From the NCBI GenBank assembly GCA_002394385.1, contig DGTS01000024.1, positions 85,842 to 149,841 of the forward strand: a stretch of 64,000 nucleotides of DNA. The letters are read 5' to 3'. This document shows, in pieces, positions 26,733 through 36,184 of this stretch (positions are counted from its first letter, which is position 1; each line of letters begins with the position of its first letter). Under the pieces are notes generated by a model that did not search any database, was not told the DNA's origin, and saw only the letters and a program-made list of their open reading frames with translations. A program made the position numbers and the translations under genes. The stretch is from Prevotella sp. UBA4330. GTDB taxonomy: Bacteria > Bacteroidota > Bacteroidia > Bacteroidales > Bacteroidaceae.

Positions 26733-28430
26733 TTATTTTCCGAACCTTGCTTCTACAACGTTGACAACATAGTCGCCAAGTTTCTCAAGTTCGCTTACCA
26801 TATCAACAAAAAGCGTGCCTACGGCATAGTCGTATTCATGATTATTTACTGCGGTGACGTTCTCGTCCTTCAGTTGGTGGCGCAGTTGGTTGATGTCATT
26901 TTCTATGCGGTATGTCTCGCGTATATCATGTTCAAAACGGTGACCATGCATCACTGTCTGCATCTGTGCAAGGGCATTGTCGCAGAGCACCATGAGGTTT
27001 TGCAACTGTTCGGTCTGATGTTCGGTGAACACCCTGCCCGACTGCTGTTTGCGGTCCAGCATGCGAGCCAGTTTGTAGCAGGAGTCACCAATAGACTCCA
27101 GTTCGCCTATTTCGCGCATCATCTGGCGAATCTTCTGTTTTGTCACATCACTCAGATGGCCGTCGCTCACCTGCTCAAGGAAGCGTGCAATCTCAATCTC
27201 TACCCTGTCTGTGTAGTCCTCTTCATGCTCTATCTTGCGATACAGTTCGGCAAAGTCCTTCGAGTCGCCCTCCTGGAAGAGCGTGCGCACCATGCCGAAC
27301 ATATTGCCAACACGCTTGCCAAAGGCAGCGGTCTCTTTCTGCGCTTGCAGAACGGCAATTTCAGGTGTCTGCACCAGATTTGCCTGGATATACTGAAGGG
27401 TGAACTCTTCCTTCTCGCTCTCCTTTGCCTTCTGCTTATCGGGCAGAATCCAGCAAACCACCCGCTCCATCTGCGGCACAAACCAGATGAGAATGGCAGT
27501 GTTGATGATGTTGAAACAGGTGTGGAACATGGCCAGCACTACTGGTAATTTAGCGGTTTGTCCGCCTGCAGCAGCATCATAACCCACCAAACCGCATACC
27601 ATATTTACAAACGGATAGAACACTATGAGCACCCATACAACACCAAAGACATTGAACAGCAGATGGGCCATTGCAGCGCGGCGCGCCTGTGTGTTGGCAC
27701 CAAGCGCAACAAGGTTGGCTGTTGCTGTTGTGCCTATATTCTCGCCCATCACCAACGCTATACCTAAATATATAGGAAGTACACCTGTGGAGCATAGCAG
27801 GATGGTGATAGCCATTACGGCTGCTGACGACTGCACGATACAGGTGATTAGTGTGCCTATGGCTAGGAATGCCAGAATGGTGAGGTGACTCGATGTGTCG
27901 AACGATGCGAAGAACGCTATCACCGACTCGTTATGCTCAAGGTCCATCGACTTGCCTGTGCTGCTCAGCATCACCAATGACAAGAACAGGAATGCCGTGC
28001 CAAACAGGAAGTCGCCCATATATCTGTGACGCTTCTTGTAGATAAGTATCATTCCTATCAGGAAGAAAGGATAGACAATAGATGTGAGGTCAACATTATA
28101 TCCCAGCGACATAATCCATGCCGTGAGCGTCGTGCCGATGTTGGCTCCCATTATTACCGAGATGGCCTGCGCCAGTGTGAGCAAACCAGCCGAAACAAAT
28201 GAAACGGTCATCACCGTAGTTGCCGACGATGACTGTACGGCACATGTGACAAGCATTCCCGTAAGCATTCCGCTCAAGCGGTTGGTGGTCATCTTGGCAA
28301 GGATATGTCGCAGTTGCGGTCCCGCCATTTTCTGCAAGGCCTCGCTCATCATGCGCATTCCATAAATAAGCAATCCGAGCGAGCCAAGCAGTTGAAATGC
28401 AATTAGCAGATAGTTTTGATTTGATTCCAT
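26733..28430 (-). CDS. Na+/phosphate cotransporter with PhoU-like tail
   Basis: A 565-residue protein. Residues 1-330 form about eight to ten membrane segments with two Q-S-S-[AS] repeats (V-Q-S-S-S-A-T-T and V-Q-S-S-A-A-V-M), the substrate-site signature of the NptA/SLC34-like family. Residues 345-565 are a cytoplasmic PhoU-like helical domain. It imports phosphate with sodium, and the PhoU-like part probably regulates it. The start at 28430 is preferred because the longer frame start at 28466 overlaps the -7 box. The PhoR/PhoB-like pair follows on the same strand. Confidence 0.9.
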   Translation of the reverse strand: MESNQNYLLIAFQLLGSLGLLIYGMRMMSEALQKMAGPQLRHILAKMTTNRLSGMLTGMLVTCAVQSSSATTVMTVSFVSAGLLTLAQAISVIMGANIGTTLTAWIMSLGYNVDLTSIVYPFFLIGMILIYKKRHRYMGDFLFGTAFLFLSLVMLSSTGKSMDLEHNESVIAFFASFDTSSHLTILAFLAIGTLITCIVQSSAAVMAITILLCSTGVLPIYLGIALVMGENIGTTATANLVALGANTQARRAAMAHLLFNVFGVVWVLIVFYPFVNMVCGLVGYDAAAGGQTAKLPVVLAMFHTCFNIINTAILIWFVPQMERVVCWILPDKQKAKESEKEEFTLQYIQANLVQTPEIAVLQAQKETAAFGKRVGNMFGMVRTLFQEGDSKDFAELYRKIEHEEDYTDRVEIEIARFLEQVSDGHLSDVTKQKIRQMMREIGELESIGDSCYKLARMLDRKQQSGRVFTEHQTEQLQNLMVLCDNALAQMQTVMHGHRFEHDIRETYRIENDINQLRHQLKDENVTAVNNHEYDYAVGTLFVDMVSELEKLGDYVVNVVEARFGK

Positions 28431-28463
28431 GTTATCAAAATTAATTGTGCAATATTCATGGTG

Positions 28464-28471
28464 CAAAGTTA
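28464..28471 (-). promoter_or_regulatory. -7 box of the Na+/phosphate cotransporter gene
   Basis: Minus strand TAACTTTG (28471-28464), about 34 bp before the chosen ATG. No PhoB-box-like direct repeat was recognised; the sequence upstream is the repeat array below. Confidence 0.6.
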
Positions 28472-28660
28472 ATGTTCAAACTTCAAACTTCAAAGTTCAA
28501 TGTATTACGATATGGTTACATTCTCATAGACACCTTTATCTCTCAAAGTTCAATGTTCAAAGTTCTTTCAGTCGGCTAACGCCTTTTGTGAAAGCGGCAA
28601 AGCCGAGCGCAATGTTCAAAGTTCAATGTTCAATGTTCAAAGTTCAAAAAATCTCTATAA
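28471..28660. repeat. Degenerate TTCAAAGTTCAATG tandem array
   Basis: Two blocks (28473-28500 and 28546-28650) of the heptamer TTCAAAG/TTCAATG, separated by unique sequence and by a hairpin-like module (GTCGGCTAACGCC ... GCGGCAAAGCCGAGC). It lies between divergent promoters. Non-coding and likely variable in copy number. Confidence 0.75.
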
Positions 28661-28726
28661 TCACTCGTTTGTTACAACCTTTTTTAGTACTTTTGCACAC
28701 AAAATTCAAAAATACAATATTAAAAC

Positions 28727-30208
28727 ATGGCAAAAGAACTTAAAGAACTCACCAAACGCGCTGACAATTACAGCCAGTGGTATAACGACTTGGTGGTTAA
28801 GGCCGACCTCGCAGAGCAGTCGGCAGTACGTGGTTGCATGGTAATTAAACCATACGGATACGCAATATGGGAGAAAATGCAGCATCAACTTGACGCAATG
28901 TTCAAGGAGACCGGTGCGCAGAACGCTTACTTCCCACTGCTCATACCTAAATCGTTCCTCTCAAGAGAGGCTGAACACGTGGAAGGCTTCGCTAAGGAGT
29001 GTGCCGTGGTGACTCACTATCGCTTGCGCGCAAAGGAGGACAAGAGCGGCGTTGAAGTTGACCCGGCAGCAAAACTGGAGGAGGAACTCATCGTGCGTCC
29101 TACATCAGAGACAATCATCTGGAACACATACAAGAACTGGATTCACTCGTGGCGCGACCTGCCACTGATGTGCAACCAATGGTGCAACGTGATGCGCTGG
29201 GAAATGCGCACGCGCCCGTTCCTCCGCACAAGCGAGTTCCTCTGGCAGGAAGGTCACACCGCACATGCCACAAAGGAAGAGGCAGAACAGGAGGCTCAGA
29301 AGATGCTCGGCGTTTACGCTAAGTTCGCAGAGGAATGGATGGCTGTGCCTGTAGTGCAGGGCGTGAAGAGTGAGACCGAGCGTTTCGCCGGCGCTCTCGA
29401 CACCTACACCATCGAGGCAATGATGCAGGACGGCAAGGCTCTGCAGAGTGGTACAAGCCACTTCCTCGGTCAGAACTTCGCCAAGGCATTCGAGGTGACA
29501 TACCTTAACAAAGACAATAAGCCTGAATATGTATGGGCTACATCATGGGGCGTATCAACACGACTCATCGGTGCGCTCATCATGACCCACTCAGACGATA
29601 ACGGACTGGTTCTGCCTCCGCGTCTCGCTCCGCTTCAGGTGGTAATCATACCTATCGCTAACAAGCCGGAACAACTCTCTGCCGTAAGCGAGAAGGTTGA
29701 CGTGATAGTTAAAGAACTGCGCGCCAAGGGCATCAGCGTCAAGTATGACGATACCGACAACAAGCGTCCTGGATTTAAGTTCGCCGACTACGAACTGAAG
29801 GGTGTGCCCGTGCGTCTCGTTCTTGGTGCTCGCGACCTTGAGAACGGAACAATCGAGGTGATGCGCCGTGACACTCTCGAGAAGGAGACACGCAGCATCG
29901 AGGGCATTGCTGAATATGTAGAGCAACTGCTTGAGGACATTCAGAAGAACATCTTCGAGAAGGCAAAGGCTTATCGTGATGCCCGCATCTATGAGTGCGA
30001 CAACTACGAGGAGTTCAAGGAGCGTGTGAAGGACGGCGGTTTCTTCCTCTGCCACTGGGACGGCACTGCCGAGACCGAGGCAAAGATAAAGGAAGAGACA
30101 CAAGCCACCATTCGATGCGTCCCCTTCGGCGTAGAGCAGACTGAAGGCATCGACATGGTTAGCGGAAAGCCCGCTAAGAAGCGTGTCATCATCGCAAGAA
30201 GTTACTAA
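28727..30208 (+). CDS. proS: Prolyl-tRNA synthetase, archaeal/eukaryotic-type
   Basis: A 493-residue class II synthetase without the bacterial insertion (editing) domain, the form typical of Bacteroidetes. It opens A-D-N-Y-S-Q-W-Y-N-D-L. Class II motif 2 is R-W-E-M-R-T-R-P-F-L-R-T-S-E-F and motif 3 T-S-W-G-V-S-T-R-L-I-G. An anticodon-binding domain (about 295-400) and a C-terminal zinc-type domain follow. It charges tRNA-Pro; a tRNA-Pro(TGG) gene is at 51197. A -7 box TACTTTTG (28688-28695) lies 31 bp before the start. Confidence 0.96.
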   Translation: MAKELKELTKRADNYSQWYNDLVVKADLAEQSAVRGCMVIKPYGYAIWEKMQHQLDAMFKETGAQNAYFPLLIPKSFLSREAEHVEGFAKECAVVTHYRLRAKEDKSGVEVDPAAKLEEELIVRPTSETIIWNTYKNWIHSWRDLPLMCNQWCNVMRWEMRTRPFLRTSEFLWQEGHTAHATKEEAEQEAQKMLGVYAKFAEEWMAVPVVQGVKSETERFAGALDTYTIEAMMQDGKALQSGTSHFLGQNFAKAFEVTYLNKDNKPEYVWATSWGVSTRLIGALIMTHSDDNGLVLPPRLAPLQVVIIPIANKPEQLSAVSEKVDVIVKELRAKGISVKYDDTDNKRPGFKFADYELKGVPVRLVLGARDLENGTIEVMRRDTLEKETRSIEGIAEYVEQLLEDIQKNIFEKAKAYRDARIYECDNYEEFKERVKDGGFFLCHWDGTAETEAKIKEETQATIRCVPFGVEQTEGIDMVSGKPAKKRVIIARSY

Positions 30209-30222
30209 GCGACACCATTTAC

Positions 30223-30304
30223 AGTCGTCAGGAGGCACAAGTGAGATTGTCAGGAATGCTTCCTGAGACTGTCAGGAGTGCTTCCTGAGATGGTCAGGAG
30301 ATAC
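30223..30304. repeat. Dispersed palindromic repeat, CTTCCTGAG family
   Basis: Modules GTCAGGAGGCACAAGTGAG, GTCAGGAATGCTTCCTGAG and GTCAGGAGTGCTTCCTGAG, then a half copy. Same family as 4299-4472 and 51418-51520. It sits between the proS stop and its terminator, so it is probably transcribed. Confidence 0.75.
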
Positions 30305-30352
30305 AAGTGGCGGAACAAAGTTAATAACATTGTTCCACCACTTGATGTTTTT
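30305..30352 (+). terminator. Intrinsic terminator of proS
   Basis: AAGTGG-c-GGAACAA (30305-30318) pairs with TTGTTCC-a-CCACTT (30330-30343); a T run follows at 30348-30353. Confidence 0.82.
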
Positions 30353-30377
30353 TACAAATTCAAACAGTACGTCTTGT

Positions 30378-30596
30378 TTATTCTAAAAGTGTTCCTTGCC
30401 AATAAGCAGACAAAGAACCGTCTTCGTTCTTCTTAATTTCTATTCTGCCACCGAGCCATTCTGTCATGGGCAGCTCGTCAGAGAATGTGTAATAGTTGAC
30501 CACCCTGCCCTCGCTAATTTCCACAACCGCCATGCTTAAGGTTTCCTTTCCGCAGACGTCAACCTCATGGACGGCAACTCTCCTAATGCCTTCCAT
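30378..30596 (-). CDS. Small uncharacterised protein, end of the ileS-lspA cluster
   Basis: A 72-residue protein (M-E-G-I-R-R-V-A-V-H ... Y-W-Q-G-T-L-L-E), no signal or membrane segment, rich in beta-prone residues. I do not recognise a named family. The start at 30596 overlaps the end of the DUF4296 gene by 14 bp, so translation is probably coupled. Its length, codon use and position at the end of a conserved operon argue that it is real. Confidence 0.6.
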   Translation of the reverse strand: MEGIRRVAVHEVDVCGKETLSMAVVEISEGRVVNYYTFSDELPMTEWLGGRIEIKKNEDGSLSAYWQGTLLE

Positions 30597-31482
30597 TATT
30601 TGCAAAACTGTCTTTTGGATGAGTAGCAACAGAGTCTTTACGCTCAGCGGGCATAGCAGAATTATTGTTGTTATTATTTATACCTGCCGATGAAGATGTA
30701 GAGTGCTCGTGGAAACGTACAAGTCTGATGTTATAAATAGAGGCAAGTCGCAACGAAGTGGAGTTCTGCATGTTTGCAGGCGAGTTCAAGTAGAAGAAGC
30801 CCTTGACCTCCTTCACTCCCAAATGTTTGTTGTCCATAACCTCCAACGTCTGATGACGACTTCCTGAGAAGTGCATGTTCTTTGTGGCTGTGCTGTCATT
30901 TCCGAACTTAACTGCCAGCATCACCACACCATCACGCGATCCGTCTTGCATGATGAAATTGCTATCGAAGTTCAATATCATCCTGTCTCCCTTACGATAG
31001 GCGCTATCGGCAACAATCGTAAACGAGTAACTATTATACGGAGGACGTGACATCAACAGTATGGAACGTTCGCCAAGCCACACATTTGCTGTGTCGCCAT
31101 CGGCTGTAATAGTGCCATAGCGTTTCACATCGGCAGCAGAAGCACCAAGTGACAATGCCTTTTTGTTAAGTTTTTCCGCCACTCCTTCATATATATCATG
31201 CAAGCGGTCAGAATGGCGGGAATAGTAAACCATTGACGAGTCGAACTCTGCCTGAGAGACGTTGTACTTTTTTAGTACACCGAGTCGGTACAGAGTACGA
31301 TTGTACTCTATATTATTGGCAGCTGTAGGATTGTTTTGAACCATTCCATCGGCAACATGGATATCGAACAAGATGTCTTCCATCTTACCTGGCTTGATGA
31401 TACCTTTAGGCACTCCCGGCTTACATGCCACAATTATGGAGCATGCAATTACGAAGAACAAGATATCCCTAAGCCTTTTCAT
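30583..31482 (-). CDS. DUF4296-domain lipoprotein
   Basis: A 299-residue lipoprotein with signal M-K-R-L-R-D-I-L-F-F-V-I-A ending I-V-A-C (Cys20). Residues 30-115 (K-M-E-D-I-L-F-D-I-H-V-A-D) match DUF4296, a Bacteroidetes domain of unknown function usually found next to lspA. The tail after about 260 is low-complexity (S-T-S-S-S-A-G-I-N-N-N-N-N-N). It lies 22 bp after lspA. Confidence 0.82.
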   Translation of the reverse strand: MKRLRDILFFVIACSIIVACKPGVPKGIIKPGKMEDILFDIHVADGMVQNNPTAANNIEYNRTLYRLGVLKKYNVSQAEFDSSMVYYSRHSDRLHDIYEGVAEKLNKKALSLGASAADVKRYGTITADGDTANVWLGERSILLMSRPPYNSYSFTIVADSAYRKGDRMILNFDSNFIMQDGSRDGVVMLAVKFGNDSTATKNMHFSGSRHQTLEVMDNKHLGVKEVKGFFYLNSPANMQNSTSLRLASIYNIRLVRFHEHSTSSSAGINNNNNNSAMPAERKDSVATHPKDSFANNGRH

Positions 31483-31504
31483 TCTACTTGCGCGAGAAAC
31501 CTAT

Positions 31505-32122
31505 TTAACGGAATATGGATGATAGTTCTTTCCTGAAGAACAACAATAAAAGGACTACTCCAACGCTGATGCTCGCATCTGCGAAATTGAATACAGGACT
31601 GAAGAAGACAAACTCCTCACCTCCGACAAACGGCATCCATGTTGGCCATGATGTTTCAATCAACGGGAAATAGAACATGTCAACAACTTTTCCCATCAAG
31701 AAAGGCGCATAACCCTCGCCAAAGGGCACAAAATAACTGACATATTCTGCCGACGAGGCGTTGAAGATGAGTCCGTAGAACATGCTGTCTATCATGTTCC
31801 CCACTGCACCGGCAAACACCATAGACATGCAGATGACATAACCGAGACGCATGCCTCTCTTAACTATCTTCACCAGATAGACACCTATCACGCTTATCGC
31901 AACGATGCGGAAAAGGCTTAACACCAACTTGTTGAAGAAGGTCATGCCGAAAGCCATGCCATTGTTCTCGATAAAGTTTATCTTGAACCAACTCGTGATG
32001 TCTATCATCTCGTGTAGATGCATATTGGTCTTGACCTCAATCTTTATGATTTGGTCAATAACCAATATTGCAACTACCAATAGTGTCGCTATATAAGCAG
32101 CGCGTTTAGTGTTTGTTTGCAT
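31505..32122 (-). CDS. lspA: Lipoprotein signal peptidase (signal peptidase II)
   Basis: A 205-residue aspartyl peptidase with four membrane segments. Both catalytic motifs are present: G-N-M-I-D-S and F-N-F-A-D-A-S-I. It is about 40 residues longer than E. coli LspA because of an extra loop between the third and fourth segments, normal in this phylum. It removes signal peptides from prolipoproteins such as the several encoded nearby. The gene abuts the dksA-like stop with no gap. Confidence 0.95.
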   Translation of the reverse strand: MQTNTKRAAYIATLLVVAILVIDQIIKIEVKTNMHLHEMIDITSWFKINFIENNGMAFGMTFFNKLVLSLFRIVAISVIGVYLVKIVKRGMRLGYVICMSMVFAGAVGNMIDSMFYGLIFNASSAEYVSYFVPFGEGYAPFLMGKVVDMFYFPLIETSWPTWMPFVGGEEFVFFSPVFNFADASISVGVVLLLLFFRKELSSIFR

Positions 32123-32503
32123 TTATTTCTTCCTTGCTTCCTTCGACTGAACGCTTAAGGTTGCATGAGGCACGATGCGAAGACGCTCTTTCGGAATGAG
32201 TTCACCAGTCAGACGGTCGATGCCGTAAGTCTTGTTCTCAATTCTTATCAGCGCTGCCTCGAGCGACTGGATGAACTTCTGCAAGCGTCCTGCCTGCTGA
32301 ATGAGTTCTTCTTTGGTCTGTGTGGCACTGCCCTCTTCAAGCACCTTATAGGTTGGGGAGGTGTCTTCCACGCCGTTGCCGTCAGCGTTCATCAGAGAAC
32401 GCATCATCTCGTTATAGTCATGACGCGTAGTCTTTAGTTTCTCATTTATAATCGCGCGGAACTCTTCGAGTTCTTCATCGCTGTAACGTGTTTTGTCTGC
32501 CAT
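32123..32503 (-). CDS. DksA/TraR-like protein lacking zinc cysteines
   Basis: A 126-residue protein with a coiled-coil N-terminal half and the DksA-type C-terminal motif Y-G-I-D-R-L-T-G-E-L-I-P-K-E-R-L, where the family normally reads Y-G-x-C-x-x-[CT]-G. No cysteine occurs anywhere, so the C4 zinc finger is lost while the fold motif I-P-x-x-R-L remains. DksA proteins insert a coiled coil into the RNA polymerase secondary channel. Upstream neighbour is ileS (40 bp gap), downstream lspA. Confidence 0.85.
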   Translation of the reverse strand: MADKTRYSDEELEEFRAIINEKLKTTRHDYNEMMRSLMNADGNGVEDTSPTYKVLEEGSATQTKEELIQQAGRLQKFIQSLEAALIRIENKTYGIDRLTGELIPKERLRIVPHATLSVQSKEARKK

Positions 32504-32543
32504 AGGTATTTAGTGTTTTATAGGATTATATTAGTTGTTGAAA

Positions 32544-35500
32544 CTATATCTTCTCAACATTGATGTTCAGCACGAAGGTATCGAAATCCACCTCCTGTCC
32601 GTTGTTCTGGGCAACGACGATCTTGTCGGCAAGAACCTGCGAAGCGATATATTCGCCGAAATTCTCTACCGCCTTGTCGGTGTTCTCGTTAGGAGCGAGG
32701 GTGACAACGATTCGGTCTGTAATCTCAAGTCCGCTGTCCTTTCTTATATTCTGAATGCGGTTGATGAGTTCACGTGCCATTCCTTCCTGACGAAGTTCTT
32801 CTGTAAGTTCAACGTCAAGGGCAACAGTAAGGTTTCCTTCGTTGCTTACCAGCCAGCCTGGAATGTCCTCGCTGACAATCTCAACGTCAGCAAGTTCAAC
32901 CACAGCCTGCTCGCCCTGAATGTCAAGAGTTATCGAACCTTCGTTCTCGAGACGTGCAATCTCCTCTTGATCGAGGGCAGACATCTCGGCAGCAATGCCC
33001 TTCATCAACTTACCGAACTTCTTACCCATCGTCCTGAAGTTACACTTCACTTTCTTAACGAGAATACCCTGTCCCTCAACGAATTGCAATTCCTTGACAT
33101 TAACCTCGCTAAGTATCAAATCCTTGACGGCTTCTATGCGTTTCACCTGTTCCTCGTCAACGGCTGGAATCATTATCTGATGCAGCGGCTGACGCACTTT
33201 GATGTTCACTTTCCTGCGCAATGCGAGCACGATAGAAGTAATCCTCTGTGCCATTCGCATGCGTTCCTCAAGTTCAACATCAATGTCGCCTGTCGGCTCG
33301 GGGAACTTGGCAAGATGCACGCTGTCTGCATTCTCGCGCTTGGTAACGCTTATGAGGTCTGTGTAGAGTTGGTCGGCATAGAACGGAGAGAACGGTGCGA
33401 GCAGTTTTGCTACTGTCTCAAGACACACATAGAGTGTCTGGTAAGCGGCTATCTTATCTTGTGAAACACCAGTTCCCCAGAAACGTTTGCGGTTAAGGCG
33501 TACATACCAGTTGCTGAGGTCGTCGTTGACGAACTTGTCAATCATTCGTCCGGCCTTAGTTGGCTCATAGTCGCTCATCGCCTGGTCAACTCCGATAATC
33601 AGGGAGTTGAGTTCTGAGAGTATCCATCTGTCAATCTCCGGGCGCTCGCTAACAGGCACTTCTGGCTGAGAATAATCGAATCCATCGACGTTAGCATAGC
33701 GGCAGAAGAACGAATAAGTGTTGAACAGAGTTCCGAAGAACTTTCTGCTCACCTCTTCCACACCCTTCGGGTCGTACTTAAGGTTGTCCCAAGGCTGGGT
33801 GTTGGTCATCATATAGAAGCGAACAGCATCGGCACCGTTCTTCTTTATCTCAGAGAACGGATTGACCACATTGCCGATATGCTTAGACATCTTGATGCCC
33901 TTGGCGTCAAGAACGAGTCCAGTAGAGATTACGTTCTTGAATGCAACGCTGTCGAATACCATTGTTGCGATGGCATGCAGAGTGAAGAACCAGCCACGAG
34001 TCTGGTCAACGCCCTCGTTGATGAAGTCGGCGGGATATGCAAGAGCCTCGTCTATGGCCTCCTTGTTCTCAAATGGATAGTGCACCTGAGCATAAGGCAT
34101 AGAACCAGAGTCGAACCATACGTCAATAAGGTCTGGCTCTCGATGCAGCGGTTTTCCCGTCTCGCTGACAAGAATGATGTCATCGACATACGGACGGTGC
34201 ATGTCTATCTTATCATAGTTCTCTTTCGAGTAGTCGCCAGGCACAAAGCCTTTGTCCTTCAGCGGGTTGCTTGTCATGATGCCGGCGGCAACACTCTTCT
34301 CAATCTCATTATAGAGTTCCTCAAGACTACCTATGCAGATTTCCTCACGAGTGTCTTTGTTGCGCCAAATTGGGAGAGGTGTTCCCCAGAAACGTGAGCG
34401 CGAGAGATTCCAGTCATTAAGATTCTCGAGCCAGTTGCCAAAACGACCTGTTCCGGTAGATTCTGGTTTCCAGTTGATTGTCTTGTTCAATTCCACCATG
34501 CGGTCTTTGCATGCGGTGGAACGGATGAACCATGAGTCGAGAGGATAATAAAGCACGGGCTTGTCTGTACGCCAACAATGCGGATAGTTGTGCACATGCT
34601 TCTCTATCTTGAATGCCTCGCCAGCCTGTTTCATCTCCATGCAGATGCGTATGTTCAGGTCTTCAGCCTTTGATGCAGCCTTCTCGTCATACTTTCCATC
34701 GACATTGAATTCTGGCGCATAAGCGTTCTTAACGAACTCTCCCTCGTGAAGTGCATACTTGTCTTTATCAAGACACTTCTCAACAAACTCGTCTGCAAGT
34801 TCCTCATGCAGATAATACTTTCCCTGAAGGTCAACCATCGGGCGTGTCTCTCCATCGCGAGAAATCATGAACAGCGACGGAATGCCTGCTGCCTTTGCCA
34901 CCTTTTGGTCGTCGGCACCGAAGGTTGGGGCTATGTGTACAATACCCGTACCGTCCTCTGTGGTAACATAATCGCCTGGAATAACGCGGAATGCCTCTTC
35001 TTCCATCTCAACAAACTTGTCGTTGCCAACGGTGAAGATGCTTTCTGGACGTTTCTCTGCTGCCTTCTTGACGAATTCTGGTGAGTTTTCATCGAGTTTC
35101 TCCGACGGCTTAACCCACGGCATCAGTTGCCTGAACTTCATGCCAACGAGGTCGGAACCCTTATAGTTGCCCACGATGCGATATGGCACCACCTTGTCTC
35201 CCTGCTTGTAATCGTTCAGGTCAAGGTATTCTCCGTCGGGATTGAGATATGCATCCACCCTTGCGGCTGCCATGATGGCGGAAATCTTCTCGCCTGTATA
35301 TGGGTTGTATGTCTGCACACAAACGTAGTCAATCTTCGGTCCTACGCAAAGCGCGGTGTTTGAAGGCAGTGTCCAAGGTGTGGTTGTCCATGCGAGGAAC
35401 ACAGGCTTGCCCCACTCCTTCATCTCAGGACGCGGGTCGATGATGTCGAACTGCGCAGTCACAGTTGTGTCCTTCACGTCACGATAGCAGCCAGGCTGGT

Positions 35501-36128
35501 TGAGTTCGTGGCTTGAAAGTCCGGTACCTGCAGCAGGTGAGTATGGCTGAATGGTGTAGCCTTTATAAAGCAGACCCTTGTTATAGAGTTGTTTCAGCAA
35601 CCACCAAAGAGTCTCGATGTACTTGTTGTCGTATGTAATATATGGATTGTCAAGGTCAACCCAATAGCCCATCTTCTCGGTCAACTCGCGCCATTCGGCT
35701 GTGAACTTCATCACGTTCTCGCGGCACTTCTTGTTATAGTCGGCTACAGAGATGTATTTGGGCGACTCGTGGTTGTCAATGTCAGCCTTGGTAATGCCGA
35801 GTTCCTTCTCAACGCCGAGTTCTACGGGCAGTCCGTGAGTGTCCCATCCCGCCTTGCGATGCACCTGGAATCCCTTCATTGTCTTGTAACGGTTGAAGGT
35901 GTCCTTGATAGAACGCGCAAGCACATGGTGAATACCCGGGTGACCATTGGCCGAAGGAGGCCCCTCGAAGAATACGAACTGCGGGCATCCCTCCTTTTCA
36001 TCTATTGAACGGCGGAACATATCCGTCTCGTTCCACCTTTTTAGTATCTCTTCATTCGTCTTCTGCAAGTCTAACGACGCATGTTCAACGAATTTCTTTG
36101 TGGCATTTGCCATATCTTTATTTTCCAT
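32544..36128 (-). CDS. ileS: Isoleucyl-tRNA synthetase
   Basis: A class Ia synthetase of 1194 residues (1189 if the ATG at 36113 is used). HIGH-type motif N-G-H-P-G-I-H-H and K-M-S-K-H are present, with the CP1 editing domain between them. It is longer than E. coli IleS (938), as usual in Bacteroidetes, with an extended anticodon-binding C-terminus. Such long IleS proteins resemble the eukaryote-like class; any bearing on mupirocin sensitivity is inference. Both starts lie downstream of a -7 box at 36177-36184. First gene of the ileS-dksA-like-lspA-DUF4296 cluster. Confidence 0.95.
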   Translation of the reverse strand: MENKDMANATKKFVEHASLDLQKTNEEILKRWNETDMFRRSIDEKEGCPQFVFFEGPPSANGHPGIHHVLARSIKDTFNRYKTMKGFQVHRKAGWDTHGLPVELGVEKELGITKADIDNHESPKYISVADYNKKCRENVMKFTAEWRELTEKMGYWVDLDNPYITYDNKYIETLWWLLKQLYNKGLLYKGYTIQPYSPAAGTGLSSHELNQPGCYRDVKDTTVTAQFDIIDPRPEMKEWGKPVFLAWTTTPWTLPSNTALCVGPKIDYVCVQTYNPYTGEKISAIMAAARVDAYLNPDGEYLDLNDYKQGDKVVPYRIVGNYKGSDLVGMKFRQLMPWVKPSEKLDENSPEFVKKAAEKRPESIFTVGNDKFVEMEEEAFRVIPGDYVTTEDGTGIVHIAPTFGADDQKVAKAAGIPSLFMISRDGETRPMVDLQGKYYLHEELADEFVEKCLDKDKYALHEGEFVKNAYAPEFNVDGKYDEKAASKAEDLNIRICMEMKQAGEAFKIEKHVHNYPHCWRTDKPVLYYPLDSWFIRSTACKDRMVELNKTINWKPESTGTGRFGNWLENLNDWNLSRSRFWGTPLPIWRNKDTREEICIGSLEELYNEIEKSVAAGIMTSNPLKDKGFVPGDYSKENYDKIDMHRPYVDDIILVSETGKPLHREPDLIDVWFDSGSMPYAQVHYPFENKEAIDEALAYPADFINEGVDQTRGWFFTLHAIATMVFDSVAFKNVISTGLVLDAKGIKMSKHIGNVVNPFSEIKKNGADAVRFYMMTNTQPWDNLKYDPKGVEEVSRKFFGTLFNTYSFFCRYANVDGFDYSQPEVPVSERPEIDRWILSELNSLIIGVDQAMSDYEPTKAGRMIDKFVNDDLSNWYVRLNRKRFWGTGVSQDKIAAYQTLYVCLETVAKLLAPFSPFYADQLYTDLISVTKRENADSVHLAKFPEPTGDIDVELEERMRMAQRITSIVLALRRKVNIKVRQPLHQIMIPAVDEEQVKRIEAVKDLILSEVNVKELQFVEGQGILVKKVKCNFRTMGKKFGKLMKGIAAEMSALDQEEIARLENEGSITLDIQGEQAVVELADVEIVSEDIPGWLVSNEGNLTVALDVELTEELRQEGMARELINRIQNIRKDSGLEITDRIVVTLAPNENTDKAVENFGEYIASQVLADKIVVAQNNGQEVDFDTFVLNINVEKI

Positions 36129-36176
36129 ATATTGAGTATATTTTGGCAATTTTGGGAGTTTCTTTTTTAAGACGTG

Positions 36177-36184
36177 CAAAGATA
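36177..36184 (-). promoter_or_regulatory. -7 box of the ileS operon
   Basis: Minus strand TATCTTTG (36184-36177), about 50 bp before the ATG. It excludes the extended in-frame start at 36179. Confidence 0.65.
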
